From RYN-230 sp036497945 (GTDB lineage: Bacteria; Actinomycetota; Actinomycetes; Streptosporangiales; Streptosporangiaceae), in NCBI GenBank assembly GCA_036497945.1, contig DASXIN010000040.1, positions 1-64,000 of the forward strand: DNA of 64,000 nt. The letters are read 5' to 3'. The notes beneath the pieces were generated by a model, which searched no databases, had not been told where the DNA came from, and saw nothing but the letters and a program-made list of their open reading frames with translations. Numbering within the stretch: position 1 is the first letter of the stretch; every line of letters begins with the position of its first letter. This document shows, one piece after another, positions 17,049-26,203 of this stretch. The position numbers were made by a program, and so were the translations under genes.

Positions 17049-17746
17049 ACGTGTCTGTACGGAGGGACGACCCGGAGCCCCCGGATCGCCGCTTCGCGCC
17101 GAGTGGCGGCGGGCCGCCGTCCTGGCTGCGTGACCTGGCCGTGGCCGTGGCCGGGAGCCCGGTGCCGCCGCTGCTGCGGCCGCCGCCGGACGGCGGCCGC
17201 CCGTCGGCCGTCCTGGTCCTGTTCGGCGACGGGCCGGAGGGCCCCGATCTGCTGCTGGTACAGCGCGGCCCGGGGCTGCGCCGTCATTCCGGCCAGCCCG
17301 CTTTCCCCGGCGGTGCCATCGACCCGTCGGACGGCGGCCCGGTTCCGGCCGCGCTCCGGGAGGCGGCCGAGGAAGCCGGGGTGGACCCGGCCGGGGTAGA
17401 CGTGCTGACCGTGCTGCCCGACCTGTTCATCGCGCGCAGCGGGTTCGCGGTCACCCCGGTGCTCGCCTGGTGGCGCCGGCCGGTCCCGGTCGCGGCGGCC
17501 GACCCGCCCGAGGTGACCGCCGTGGCCCGCGTTCCGCTCAGCGAACTGGCCGATCCGGCCCGGCGGCTGCGCATCCGGCACCCGTCCGGGATGACCGGGC
17601 CCGCCTTCCGGGTCCGCGGCATGCTGGTCTGGGGGTTCACCGCCGCGCTGGTCGACCGGCTGCTCGCGCTGGGTGGCTGGGAGCGGCCCTGGGACCGCGG
17701 CCAGGTCGAGGACCTACCCCCGGAGACACTCGCCGCCGGGAGTTGA
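17045..17746 (+). CDS. NudL-like Nudix hydrolase (CoA pyrophosphatase family)
   Basis: 233 residues. The NudL signature LLVQRGPGLRRHSGQPAFPGG precedes the Nudix box remnant GAIDPSDGG... ALREAAEEAGV, whose REAAEE provides the metal ligands. This form matches coenzyme A diphosphatases. ATG 17045 overlaps the nth stop (ATGA), indicating coupling. Residues 6-24 (RRDDPEPPDRRFAPSGGG) are not family sequence: they are encoded by a copy of the dispersed repeat, in the same reading frame as in the maturation protease at the window start. The downstream neighbour is a MarP-like protease. Confidence 0.82.
   Translation: MNVSVRRDDPEPPDRRFAPSGGGPPSWLRDLAVAVAGSPVPPLLRPPPDGGRPSAVLVLFGDGPEGPDLLLVQRGPGLRRHSGQPAFPGGAIDPSDGGPVPAALREAAEEAGVDPAGVDVLTVLPDLFIARSGFAVTPVLAWWRRPVPVAAADPPEVTAVARVPLSELADPARRLRIRHPSGMTGPAFRVRGMLVWGFTAALVDRLLALGGWERPWDRGQVEDLPPETLAAGS
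17065..17115. repeat. Dispersed GC-rich repeat, copy R3 (inside Nudix gene)
   Basis: GACGACCCGGAGCCCCCGGA then TCGCCGCTTCGCGCCGAGTGG: the reverse-orientation core of the repeat family. It is translated as an Asp/Pro/Arg-rich insertion near the N-terminus of the Nudix protein. Confidence 0.75.
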
Positions 17747-17813
17747 AGCCCAGGCCGCGCGCGGTTAGGGCCTGGCCTATTAGCACAGTGCGACCAACCA
17801 CCGGGCTAGGCGC

Positions 17814-17819
17814 TATACG
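17814..17819 (+). promoter_or_regulatory. Probable -10 box of the MarP-like protease gene
   Basis: TATACG, 8 bases before GTG 17828. No ribosome binding site is needed if the transcript is leaderless. Confidence 0.5.
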
Positions 17820-17827
17820 GTGGGCGG

Positions 17828-19018
17828 GTGTCGGGTGACGTGCTTGACCTGATCTTGATAGCGCTCGCCGCGGCGTTTGCCGTGGCCGGCTACCGGCAGG
17901 GCTTCATTGTCGGCATCTTGAGCTTCGCTGGCTTCCTCGGCGGGGCCGCCATCGGCGCCACGTTCGCGCCTAAGCTGGCCCGCTCACTGGTGCAGGGCAC
18001 GACCCAGCAGGCCCTGGTCGCGATCGTGGCGGTGTTCGTCGCGGCCATGATCGGCCAGCTCCTCGCGTCCGCGGTCGGCGCCGCGGTCCGCTCCCGGGTG
18101 AACTGGCGCCCGGCAACCCTGATCGACTCGGTGGCCGGGGCCGTGGTGAGCGTGCTGTCCGTGCTGCTGATCGCCTGGCTGATCGGCTCGGCGGTGGTCA
18201 ACGCGCCGTTTGCCACGGTCACCAACCAGGTCAACCGCTCGGCCGTACTGAAGACGGTGGACGGGGTCATGCCGTCCGCCGCGCGGACCATGTTCTCCGA
18301 CTTCCGCAGCCTGCTGGCCACCGGTCCGTACGTGCAGGTGTTCGGGGCGCTGGGCGCGGAGCCCGCGCTGACCGTGGCCGCGCCGGACCCCGCGGTGCTC
18401 AACTCGGCTGGGCTGGTCCGCGCCCGGGACAGCATCGTCAAGGTCATCGGCGTCGCGCCGAGCTGCTCCCGGCGCATCGAGGGATCCGGGTTCGTCATCT
18501 CCCCGCAGCACATCCTGACCAACGCGCACGTGGTGGCCGGGGTCACCCAGGCCCAGACGGTGATCACCCGGCTGGGCCGTCACCTGGCCGCCACCGTGGT
18601 GCTGTTCGACCCGCAGCGTGACCTGGCCGTGCTCTACGTGCCCGGCCTGCGGGCGGCCCCGCTGTCCTTCGCCGGCCCGGCCCAGTTGGGCGCCAGCGCG
18701 ATGGTCGCTGGATACCCGCTGGACCAGAACTTCACCGTGGTGCCCGCCCGGATCGGCGACGATCAGCTCGCCCAGGCACCGGACATCTACCAGTCGAAGG
18801 AAGTCACCCGGCAGATCTACTCGATCCGGGCCGACGTCCGGGCGGGTAACTCCGGCGGGCCGCTGCTGAACCCGAACGGCACGGTCGACGGGGTGGTGTT
18901 CGCCGCTGCGGTCGGCGTCAAGGACACCGGTTACGCGCTGACCGCGGCGGAGGTCAGGTCGGACGCCAGACAGGGCGCCAACGCAACCGCGGCCGCCTCG
19001 ACCCAGGCCTGCGATTAA
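17828..19018 (+). CDS. MarP-like membrane serine protease (CvpA domain plus trypsin-like domain)
   Basis: 396 residues. Residues 1-150 hold four hydrophobic helices of the CvpA/colicin V production type. The remainder is a periplasmic trypsin-like protease with the catalytic triad visible: His in ILTNAHVVAG, Asp in PQRDLAVLYV, Ser in RAGNSGGPLL. This matches mycobacterial MarP (Rv3671c), an acid- and oxidation-resistance protease that acts on the cell envelope. A CvpA-trypsin protein next to nth and a Nudix gene also matches that locus. The GTG start is set by the preceding TATACG box. Confidence 0.9.
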   Translation: MSGDVLDLILIALAAAFAVAGYRQGFIVGILSFAGFLGGAAIGATFAPKLARSLVQGTTQQALVAIVAVFVAAMIGQLLASAVGAAVRSRVNWRPATLIDSVAGAVVSVLSVLLIAWLIGSAVVNAPFATVTNQVNRSAVLKTVDGVMPSAARTMFSDFRSLLATGPYVQVFGALGAEPALTVAAPDPAVLNSAGLVRARDSIVKVIGVAPSCSRRIEGSGFVISPQHILTNAHVVAGVTQAQTVITRLGRHLAATVVLFDPQRDLAVLYVPGLRAAPLSFAGPAQLGASAMVAGYPLDQNFTVVPARIGDDQLAQAPDIYQSKEVTRQIYSIRADVRAGNSGGPLLNPNGTVDGVVFAAAVGVKDTGYALTAAEVRSDARQGANATAAASTQACD

Positions 19019-19205
19019 TTAGCTCAACGCCAGTACCCGCGACCCGCCGACACTCGCGCGCAGCCGCCCCGGCGTACGGCGGGCGGTACCTGCGACCAGC
19101 CGTCCGCCCCGGCCCGGCCCTCCCGCGCACGCCGGTACCGGCCACCCACCCTCGCGCGGCCGCCCCCCAGGAAACGGCCGTCCCCGCGACCCGCGGCCGC
19201 CGTGA

Positions 19206-19706
19206 TCAGTTCGAACGGGTCAGCATGAGGTGCGGATCCAGCCCGGCCAGCCCGGTCGCCTCGATGCGGTCCGCCAGCTCGGTCGCGGCCGAACTCAGCC
19301 CGGCCGCGTCGATGTCGTACGGCGCCGTCCCGGCGTAGCCGCCGACTCGTTCCGCGCCGCGGCGGAGCAGCGCGGCGGCGCCGCGGGCATTGCCCCGCTG
19401 CGCGTGGGTCAGGCCCACCGCGAGCTGGGCCAGGCCGCGCCACAGCTCACGCTGGGCGGCGGGGGCCTGCTTCCAGGACGCCTCGAGCACCTCGTGCGCG
19501 TGAAACGCGCGGCCGCTGTCCAGCAGTTGCTGGGCCAGGGCCAGCGCCTCGGCTGGCGGGAGCGAGAGATCGTCGGGAACCCGTTCCGCGCCGGACGTAC
19601 CGCGGCGCAGTGGCCGGCCCAGCTCGTCCCGGGGCCGGGCACTACGCGGCCGCCCGGAGCTATCCCGGTCCCGGCCCGGCCCAGCGTCGGGGGCGCCTGC
19701 CGTCAT
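19206..19706 (-). CDS. DUF309 family protein
   Basis: 166 residues. The DUF309 core is FHAHEVLEASWKQAP followed by LWRGLAQLAVGLTHAQRGN, a helical domain with conserved His/Glu positions. The first ~45 residues are Arg/Pro/Asp-rich. ATG 19706 overlaps the stop of the hydrolase gene (ATGA), so it is expressed with it. Function unknown. Confidence 0.78.
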   Translation of the reverse strand: MTAGAPDAGPGRDRDSSGRPRSARPRDELGRPLRRGTSGAERVPDDLSLPPAEALALAQQLLDSGRAFHAHEVLEASWKQAPAAQRELWRGLAQLAVGLTHAQRGNARGAAALLRRGAERVGGYAGTAPYDIDAAGLSSAATELADRIEATGLAGLDPHLMLTRSN

Positions 19707-20626
19707 CGTTCGGGTTCTGGGTCGGCCAGCCAGCCGCGCAGCTCGGTGTCGAATCGCTGCGGCTGCTCCTCGTGCGGGAAATGCCCGGACCCGTCGAGCA
19801 GCCGCCAGCGGTACGGCCCGTCGACGTGCCGGCCGGCGCCGCGCGCGGTGACGGGCAGCACGCAAGTGTCCAGCGAGCCCTGCAAGTGCAGGGTGGGTGC
19901 CTGGATCGGCGCGTGCATCCGCCGCGCGTAGCGCATCCCGTCCGGCCGCAGCCGGGAGCGCATGAACCAGCGGTGGTACTCCAGGGCGGAGTGCGCCACC
20001 GAGGGGATGCACATGGCGGTCCGGTACCGGCGTTCGGTGTCTGGATCCGGCCAGCCCGGGCCAGACCAGGCACGCAGCATCTGGCCGACTCGCTGGGCAT
20101 GGTCCCGGACCAGGTTGTGCTCGGGCAGCACCGGGACCTGGAAGCCGAACGCGTAGCCGCTCCGGCGGCCCTGACCGAGCGGGTCGGTGAGCAGCGCATT
20201 ACGCATCCGCAGCGGGTGCGCCATCGAGACGACCGCGAGCCGCCGGACTACCTTCGGGTGGTACGCCGCCATGGTCCAGGCCACCAGGCCGCCCCAGTCG
20301 TGCCCGATGACCACGGCATTCGCCTCACCCAGCGACCGGATCAGCCCGGCCGCGTCGGACGCCGCGGTGATCAGGTCGTAGCCGCGCGGCGGTTTGTCGC
20401 TGCCGCCGTAGCCGCGCAGGTCCGCGGCCACCGCCCGGTAGCCGGCTTCGGCCAGCGTGACCAGCTGGCCCCGCCAGGTCCACCAGAACTGCGGAAAGCC
20501 GTGCAGCATGAGCACCAGCGGGCCGTCGCCGGCCTCAGCAATGTGGAACCGGGTGCCGTTCGCGCTGATGGCTCGGTGCGACCACGGGCCATCAACGTAG
20601 ATGGCTGACTCGCCCCGCAGGGTCAT
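19703..20626 (-). CDS. Alpha/beta hydrolase, epoxide hydrolase-like (EphE type)
   Basis: 307 residues. The oxyanion motif is VLMLHGFPQFWWTWRGQL; the nucleophile elbow is VIGHDWGG with aspartate as nucleophile, as in epoxide hydrolases and dehalogenases; the catalytic histidine is in LDGSGHFPHEEQP. It corresponds in position to Mycobacterium EphE (Rv3670), which also sits beside the MarP gene. Substrate unknown. The gene lies between the Holin-X protein and DUF309 on the minus strand. Confidence 0.85.
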   Translation of the reverse strand: MTLRGESAIYVDGPWSHRAISANGTRFHIAEAGDGPLVLMLHGFPQFWWTWRGQLVTLAEAGYRAVAADLRGYGGSDKPPRGYDLITAASDAAGLIRSLGEANAVVIGHDWGGLVAWTMAAYHPKVVRRLAVVSMAHPLRMRNALLTDPLGQGRRSGYAFGFQVPVLPEHNLVRDHAQRVGQMLRAWSGPGWPDPDTERRYRTAMCIPSVAHSALEYHRWFMRSRLRPDGMRYARRMHAPIQAPTLHLQGSLDTCVLPVTARGAGRHVDGPYRWRLLDGSGHFPHEEQPQRFDTELRGWLADPEPER

Positions 20627-20632
20627 GGAATC

Positions 20633-21079
20633 TCAGCCCGCCTCGACCGCCGGCCGCCCCGGCGTCTCCTCGTCCTGCTTGAGCATGGCCAGGTCCTCCC
20701 GGACGGACTCACGCGTCCGGCGCAGCCCACTGATTCCGCGCACCCTGAGCCATATCACCACGGCGCAGAGGGCGGCCAGCACGGCCCACGTCCCGGCCAC
20801 GATGAGGAACGCCGCCCAGTTCCAGATGCCCACCGTGATCAGCCCGTAGGCGTAGGCGAAGCTCAGCATGACCAGGATGAGGAAGCCGAAGAACAGGATG
20901 GTGGCGGCCAGGGCGACCGCCAGGCCGACCCGCTGGGCATCACCGCGCAACTCCACCTTGGCCAGGTCAATTTCGCACTTGACCAGCGTGCTGACATCCT
21001 TGATGGCCTGCGAGACGAGATCACCGATTGACGGCTCGCTGGCATTGCCCAGTGACTGCGTAACTGCCGGCCTGGCCAT
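20633..21079 (-). CDS. Phage holin-like membrane protein (Actinobacterial Holin-X)
   Basis: 148 residues. A helix beginning PSIGDLVSQAIKDVSTLVKCE leads to a conserved LAKVELRGDA, then two membrane helices (LAVALAATILFFGFLILVML and NWAAFLIVAGTWAVLAALCA). This is the Rv3669-like Holin-X pattern; no lysis function is implied. ATG 21079 is preceded by GAGGGGAG, while the longer start at 21136 has none. It is the first gene of the minus-strand set Holin-X, hydrolase, DUF309. Confidence 0.82.
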   Translation of the reverse strand: MARPAVTQSLGNASEPSIGDLVSQAIKDVSTLVKCEIDLAKVELRGDAQRVGLAVALAATILFFGFLILVMLSFAYAYGLITVGIWNWAAFLIVAGTWAVLAALCAVVIWLRVRGISGLRRTRESVREDLAMLKQDEETPGRPAVEAG

Positions 21080-21817
21080 CCGCACTCCCCTCGCGCGATC
21101 GGTGCCGCTCACTTTTCCCTGTGATTCACCGTGCACAGGGCGGGCAGCAGGTCAGTCCGGGCGCGAGGCGCCAGGAATTGCCCTTAAATCCCGGGAACAG
21201 CGGTCCCCTCGGGACGTGATCTTACGGGATTACCCGCCCGCACTTCAGCGCGGCCTTCCGCTATTGCGCGGGAGCATCACCAATGACCAGCGCACAGCCG
21301 ATTTTTCTAGCGTAGGGGTGATGCTAGCCAGAGCACCATTCCGCTGGCGACGCGGGGCGCGCCGCAGGCGTGTCCCCGCCGAGCCAGCGGAACGGGAACA
21401 GGGGGGTGCGGGGGGATCCCCCCCGCCTTGCGGCGCCGAGGCGGGGCGCGGCGAAGCCGTGTCCCCGCCGAGCAGCCGCTCGCCGCGAAGCGGCGATCGG
21501 GGGGCCCGGGGGGTCGCCCCCCCGACTAGCACCGCCTGGCACGGCAGGTCGGGCTACCAAGCGTGCACCTCATCATGAGGCAGTCCCGAGCCGACGTTAA
21601 GTGCTGACGTGGTCTGGACCTGGGCCTGCCTCGGCCGCCTTCCGCGGCTGCTGGTCGCGTGGGTACCCGGCTGCCGTGCCAGGACGCTTGTACTAGTCAC
21701 CTTTCTACGGCGGATCAGCGGGCAGCGAAAGACCTGGCCGTGATGGATTCGTTATCTTGATCGATCCGCGCTGTCACATTCCTGGGCGGCGCAGTGCAGG
21801 CTGTCTGGTGCGGCTGG
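21080..21817. other. Long gene-free region with repeat
   Basis: 738 bases between the Holin-X start and the HAD stop. It contains the promoter side of Holin-X, an imperfect dyad (CTAGC ... GCTAG, about 21308-21327) after a T-run, the 179-base repeat copy R4 (21351-21529), and nothing coding that I can support from 21530 to 21817. Confidence 0.6.
21351..21529. repeat. Dispersed GC-rich repeat, long copy R4
   Basis: Modular element. It opens with a GCAGGCGTGTCCCCGCCGAG unit, followed by a hairpin AGGGGGGTGCGGGGGGATCC and its C-rich arm, a second GAAGCCGTGTCCCCGCCGAG unit, and the core CGCGAAGCGGCGATCGGGGG with a terminal hairpin closing CCCCCCCGACTAG. Read by eye it is nearly the same, module for module, as the reverse complement of 55433-55612. 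Confidence 0.85.
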
Positions 21818-22540
21818 TCAGGCCCCAGGTCGCGGCTCGCCAGCCCTGGGCAGCTCGCGGAACGTCAGTACCGGCCAGCCTCGCTGCTGGGCCAGCCTGC
21901 GCAGCGCCCGGTCCGGGTTCACCGCGTGCGGCCGGCCGACCGCCTCCAGCATCGGCAGGTCGGTGACCGAGTCGCTGTAGGCGTAGCAGTCGGCCAGCTG
22001 GTAGCCGCGTTCCGCGGCCAGCTCCCGGACCCGCTGCGCCTTGGCCTCGCCGTAGGCGTAGAACTCCATCTGCCCGGTGTAACAGCCTTCGGCGATCTCC
22101 ATCCGGGTAGCGATGACCAGGGCGGCGCCGAGCAGGGCGCCGATCGGCCCGACCATCTCCTGCCCGGACGTGCTCACGATGATTACGTCCTCGCCGGCCG
22201 CGCGGTGCCGGTTGAGCAGCGCGCGTGCCTCGTCGTAGATGTACGGCAAGATGAGTTCGTCCAGGTGCCGCGTGACGATGTCCCGTACCCGCTCGGCGGG
22301 CCAGCCCCGGCACAACTGGCCGGCTTGCTCCCGGATCCGCTCCATCCGCTGGTGGCTGGCCCCGTGCCGGCTGAAAAGCAGCTGGGCCACCGCGCCGCGG
22401 ACCGCGTCACCCCTGCTGATCAGGCCATTGCGGTAAAACGAGGGCCCGTAGGCGAGCGTGGCCGACTTGGCGATGATCGTCTTATCGAGGTCAAAGAACG
22501 CTGCGACCGGCCGGCCACCGCCGGCGACGGAACTAGTCAC
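21818..22540 (-). CDS. HAD-IB family phosphatase (SerB-like fold)
   Basis: 240 residues from GTG 22540. HAD motif I is AFFDLDKTIIAKS, motif II is IIVSTSGQEM, motif III/IV is YAYSDSVTDLPMLEAVG. These belong to the HAD-IB subgroup found in many actinobacteria near septum-site and helicase genes. The substrate is unknown; phosphoserine is possible but the ACT domain of true SerB is missing. The frame is open upstream to 22765 but that stretch is GC-repeat and the TAGGCT box at 22549-22554 sits 8 bases before GTG 22540. Confidence 0.82.
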   Translation of the reverse strand: MTSSVAGGGRPVAAFFDLDKTIIAKSATLAYGPSFYRNGLISRGDAVRGAVAQLLFSRHGASHQRMERIREQAGQLCRGWPAERVRDIVTRHLDELILPYIYDEARALLNRHRAAGEDVIIVSTSGQEMVGPIGALLGAALVIATRMEIAEGCYTGQMEFYAYGEAKAQRVRELAAERGYQLADCYAYSDSVTDLPMLEAVGRPHAVNPDRALRRLAQQRGWPVLTFRELPRAGEPRPGA

Positions 22541-22548
22541 AGCACCGG

Positions 22549-22554
22549 AGCCTA
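22549..22554 (-). promoter_or_regulatory. Probable -10 box of HAD phosphatase gene
   Basis: TAGGCT on the minus strand, 8 bases before GTG 22540; consistent with a leaderless mRNA. Confidence 0.45.
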
Positions 22555-22672
22555 GAGCCGAATGCGTGCAATCGTTGGCATCTAGCCCTGACCAATTGGT
22601 AACTTGGCCCGGATACACGTAGGCTTTGCTGAGTGACGGGACCGGCTCTGCCCCCCCGGGGCCGGACCGTTT

Positions 22673-22707
22673 GGCGACCCCCGCTCTCCCCCCCGGCGGG
22701 GGTCGCC
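22673..22707. terminator. GC-rich hairpin downstream of helicase gene
   Basis: GGCGACCCCCG (22673-22683) and CGGGGGTCGCC (22697-22707) are perfect 11-base arms around 13 bases. It lies about 75 bases after the helicase stop on the minus strand and is a likely terminator without a T-tract. Confidence 0.6.
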
Positions 22708-22781
22708 CCCTTACCGCCGTATTGTGGCTATTTCCCCTGGTCAGGCCAGGGTTCTGCGGGTCCATCCAACTGCCCAGGACA

Positions 22782-25169
22782 CTACTGTCCGGGCCCCCCG
22801 GTAGCCAGCAGGCAGTCGAGCAGCGGCAGGGCGCCCTGCTTGGACAGCGGTTCGTTGCCGTCCCCGCACTTGGGTGACTGGATGCAGGACGGGCAGCCGG
22901 TCTGGCACGCGCAACTGCGAATGGCGTCCGCGGTTGCCGACAGCCAGTCCCGGGCGGCCTGGAAGCCGCGCTCGGCGAAGCCCGCCCCGCCGTCGTGCCC
23001 GTCGTACACGAACACGGTGAGCTGCCCGGTCGCCGGGTGCTCGTCGGCCGACACGCCGCCGACGTCCCACCGGTCGCACGCCGCGAACAGCGGCAGCAGC
23101 CCGATCGAGGCGTGTTCCGCCGCGTGCGCGGCCCCCGGCAGGTCCACCCCCTGATCGAGCAGGTCCCGACGCTGGCGGGCCGAGATGGTCCACCACACCG
23201 CCCGGGTGCGCAGCGTCTGCGGCGGCAGGCTGAGCGGGAACCGGCCGAGCGGGCGGTTGGTCCGGGCGCTGCGCCGAACGTAGCCGGTTACCTGGCGCCG
23301 CACTTGGACGTCACCAAAATGCACCGTGGCGTCCTGCCAGCTCTCACTGCGCAGCGCGCGGCTGACCTCGATCGCGGTGACCTGCCGGGCCGAGGTGGCA
23401 TACCCAGGGTCGGCGGGCCGCACCAGCGCCACCCCGCCGGGCAGGTCAAGCTCCTCGACCAGGTACATCTCGCCCTGGTGTGGGTAGACCGCCCCGGCGT
23501 GCACGAGCAGGTGCGAGGACGGCTCGTCCACCGTCCCCACCAGCCGGCCGGTAGGCAGCTCGACGATTTTGACCGGGCGGGTCCCGGTGCCGCGCAGCCC
23601 GGTGTGCCGTGGGCGGCCCCGGCTGGTCCAGTACAGCGCGCCACCGCGGCGGCGCAGCATCCCGCGCCGGGCCAGCGCGTCCGCGATCTCGCTGCCGCCG
23701 GGGCCGAACGTGGTCAGGTCCGCCTGGGTGAGCGGTAGTTCGGCGGCGGCCGCGCACAGATGCGGGGCCAGCACGTACGGGTTGGCCGGGTCGAGCACGG
23801 TCGCCTCGACCGGGCGGCGCAGCAGCGCCTCGGGGTGGTGCACCAGATAGGTGTCTAGTGGGTCGTCCCGGGCGATCAGCACCACCACCGCGGGACGGCC
23901 CGCCCGGCCGGCCCGGCCGGCCTGCTGCCACAGCGCGGCCCGGGTGCCCGGCCAGCCGGCGATGAGCACCGCGTCCAGGCCGGTGATGTCCACGCCCAGC
24001 TCCAGTGCGGTGGTGGTGGCCAGCCCGGTGATGGCGCCGGTGCGCAGCGCCTCCTCCAGCGCCCGGCGGTCGTCGTGCAGGTACCCAGACCGGTAGGCGG
24101 CCACCCGCTCGCTCTCGGCCGCCGCGCCCGCCTCGCGGAGCGCCCGCCGCGCGGCCAGCGCCACCCCCTCGGCGCCGCGCCGGGACCGGGTGAAGGCGAG
24201 CACCGGGACCTGCTCGGCCACCAGGTCGGCCAGCAGGGTGGCCGCCTCCGCGGTCGCGCTGCGCCGGACCGGCGCGTCCGCCTCACCGTGCGCCCGGGTG
24301 AGCGGTGGCTCCCACAGGCCGAAGGTGACCGGCCCGCGGGGCGCGGCGTTCTCGGTGACCGCCTGGGCCGGCCGCCCGGTGAGCAGCCGCGCGCAGTCGG
24401 CCGGGTCGCTGACCGTGGCCGAGGCGAGCAGGAACACCGGCTCGATGCTGGCCGGTCGGGTGCTGCCTGGTGTTGCGCTGGCTGGTTTGGTGACCGCGGC
24501 CTCGATGTGATGCACCGCGACCCGGTGCAGCCGGCGCAGCACCTGGGCCACGTGCGAGCCGAACACGCCCCGGTAGGTGTGGCACTCGTCCACCACGATG
24601 TAGCGCAGCCGCCGGTAGAACCCGGTCCACCGGGCATGCCGGGGGAGCAGGGTCTGGTGCAACATGTCCGGCGTGGTCAGCAGGTAGTTGGCGTGACTGC
24701 GGGCCCAGTCCCGCTGCGCGGCGGGCGTGTCGCCGTCCAGCACCGCGGCCCGCACCCCGGGGATGCCCAGCTCGCCGAGCGCGCGCAACTGGTCCGCGGC
24801 CAGCGCCCGGGTCGGCGCGAGGTAGAGCACGGTGCCCGCTTCCAGCACCGCGGTGAGCGCGGGCAGCAGGTAGCCGAGCGACTTCCCGGACGCGGTGCCG
24901 GTGGCGATGATCACGTCCCGGCCGGACCGGGCCTGCTCGGCCATGGCGGCCTGGTGCGCCCATGGTGCGGGCACGCCGCGCGCGGAAAAGCCTTCGGTCA
25001 CGGCGGCCGGCGCCCAGCTGGGCCAGGGCACCTGCCGCCCTTCGTGGCCGGCCATGTACTCTACGTGGATCAGGCGTCCTGACTGCGCGCCGTGGCGCAG
25101 CACAAGGTCGGCGGGGGAGGACGCCGCGAGCGGGGGTTCGCCAGCCCGGAGCGGAGTGAGCGTAGTCAT
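22782..25169 (-). CDS. DEAD/DEAH-box helicase, Hrq1/MrfA type with DUF1998-like C-terminus
   Basis: 795 residues. Motif I is ATGTASGKSLGYLLPAL, motif II VDECHTYRGVFG, motif III LASATVSDP; the second RecA domain contains TTTALELGVDITGLDAVL and QQAGRAGRAG. The C-terminus has four closely spaced cysteines (CACQTGCPSCIQSPKCG), the zinc-binding signature of MrfA/Hrq1 helicases that act in DNA crosslink repair. ATG 25169 (MTTLTPL) is preferred; an in-frame alternative lies 18 bases upstream. It is divergent from bldG, the same arrangement as Streptomyces SCO3550/SCO3549. Confidence 0.88.
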   Translation of the reverse strand: MTTLTPLRAGEPPLAASSPADLVLRHGAQSGRLIHVEYMAGHEGRQVPWPSWAPAAVTEGFSARGVPAPWAHQAAMAEQARSGRDVIIATGTASGKSLGYLLPALTAVLEAGTVLYLAPTRALAADQLRALGELGIPGVRAAVLDGDTPAAQRDWARSHANYLLTTPDMLHQTLLPRHARWTGFYRRLRYIVVDECHTYRGVFGSHVAQVLRRLHRVAVHHIEAAVTKPASATPGSTRPASIEPVFLLASATVSDPADCARLLTGRPAQAVTENAAPRGPVTFGLWEPPLTRAHGEADAPVRRSATAEAATLLADLVAEQVPVLAFTRSRRGAEGVALAARRALREAGAAAESERVAAYRSGYLHDDRRALEEALRTGAITGLATTTALELGVDITGLDAVLIAGWPGTRAALWQQAGRAGRAGRPAVVVLIARDDPLDTYLVHHPEALLRRPVEATVLDPANPYVLAPHLCAAAAELPLTQADLTTFGPGGSEIADALARRGMLRRRGGALYWTSRGRPRHTGLRGTGTRPVKIVELPTGRLVGTVDEPSSHLLVHAGAVYPHQGEMYLVEELDLPGGVALVRPADPGYATSARQVTAIEVSRALRSESWQDATVHFGDVQVRRQVTGYVRRSARTNRPLGRFPLSLPPQTLRTRAVWWTISARQRRDLLDQGVDLPGAAHAAEHASIGLLPLFAACDRWDVGGVSADEHPATGQLTVFVYDGHDGGAGFAERGFQAARDWLSATADAIRSCACQTGCPSCIQSPKCGDGNEPLSKQGALPLLDCLLATGGPGQ

Positions 25170-25355
25170 CGGCTCCCAGTGTGACATCTGTACCCGGGGT
25201 GCCTCGAAGCGTGAACTCGTGTAGACATGACGTCAGAGCGTGGTTGAATGCGCCACGGGACCAGATGCCTCCCCGGAGCGCTGCCCCGGGACGCCCGACC
25301 ACTAATGAGATAGACATAGTCCGACCGACACGGGCTGCATGGTGCTGGAGGATTT

Positions 25356-25706
25356 GTGGATCTGAAGCTTGACCATCACACCACGGACGGGATTGAGGTT
25401 GTCGACGTCGAGGGTGAGATCGATGTCTACACCGCGCCGCGGCTCCGTGAGCTGCTCATCGAGCTGGTGAACAACGGTCACTACCAGCTCGTGGTGAATA
25501 TGGAGAAGGTCGAGTTCCTGGACTCGACCGGCCTCGGGGTGCTGGTCGGCGGGCTGAAGCGGGTCCGCGCCCACGACGGGTCGCTCGACCTGGTCTGCAC
25601 CCAGGAGCGCATCCTCAAGATCTTCCGCATCACCGGGCTGACCAAGGTCTTCGGGATTCACGACAGCGTCGATGAGGCGATCACCGCGCGGAAGTCGGAG
25701 AAGTAG
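25356..25706 (+). CDS. bldG: Anti-sigma factor antagonist BldG (STAS domain)
   Basis: 116 residues. The sequence is almost diagnostic: VEGEIDVYTAPRLRELLIEL, then FLDSTGLGVLVGGLKRVRAH with the phosphorylatable serine in DSTGLG, then QERILKIFRITGLTKVF. BldG in Streptomyces is a phosphorylation-switched antagonist that controls sigma-factor activity during development and stress. GTG 25356 follows GGAGG. The HATPase gene at 25733 is the expected kinase partner, as in the bldG-orf3 operon. Confidence 0.92.
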   Translation: MDLKLDHHTTDGIEVVDVEGEIDVYTAPRLRELLIELVNNGHYQLVVNMEKVEFLDSTGLGVLVGGLKRVRAHDGSLDLVCTQERILKIFRITGLTKVFGIHDSVDEAITARKSEK

Positions 25707-25732
25707 CGGCGACGTACGCTCTTCATCCGGTC

Positions 25733-26203
25733 ATGGCCACTGTCGAAATGAGCTTTACGCCGCTGCCTGTGCATGTGCGCACGGCCCGGCTCGTCGCTAC
25801 CGCCGTCGCGCGGCGCAGCGGTGTCCAGGAGGCCCTCCTCGACGAGGTCCGCCTCGCGGTAGGTGAGGCCTGCTCCCGCGCGGTCGAGGCGCACCAGGCG
25901 CACTGCCCGGCTGAGCCGGTCCGGATCGAGCTGACCGGGTCCGACGGACGGTTCGAGGTTGTCGTCACGGACGCGGCGATCGCCGCGTCCGCAGACCCCG
26001 GGACCGGTGCGCCCGCGCCGCCCGGCGGCTGGGCCGGCCATGGGGTAGCCAACGGTGATAGTGCTCACACTGCGGGTGGTTTCCCGCAGGAAGGCCTGGG
26101 CCTCGCGGTGATCGCGGGCCTGGCCGACGACGTCCAGTTCACCCGTACGCCCGCCGGGCTCAGCATCAGGATGAGCTGGCCATCTGGCGGCACTGGCGGC
26201 TGA
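25733..26203 (+). CDS. RsbW-like anti-sigma regulatory kinase (HATPase), partner of BldG
   Basis: 156 residues with an HATPase_c fold: LDEVRLAVGEACSRAVEAH covers the N-box, where the usual asparagine is replaced by serine/arginine, and the late segment EGLGLAVIAGLADDVQF corresponds to the G2 region. An Ala/Pro/Gly insertion separates them. It lies 26 bases after bldG, preceded by a TACGCT box about 12 bases before ATG, so it may also have its own start. It matches the gene following bldG in Streptomyces. Confidence 0.8.
   Translation: MATVEMSFTPLPVHVRTARLVATAVARRSGVQEALLDEVRLAVGEACSRAVEAHQAHCPAEPVRIELTGSDGRFEVVVTDAAIAASADPGTGAPAPPGGWAGHGVANGDSAHTAGGFPQEGLGLAVIAGLADDVQFTRTPAGLSIRMSWPSGGTGG

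Noticed and set aside
22541..22765. N-terminal extension of the HAD phosphatase
   Set aside because: The extension contains the GC hairpin region and low-complexity text; the -10 box before GTG 22540 and the family length favour the short form.
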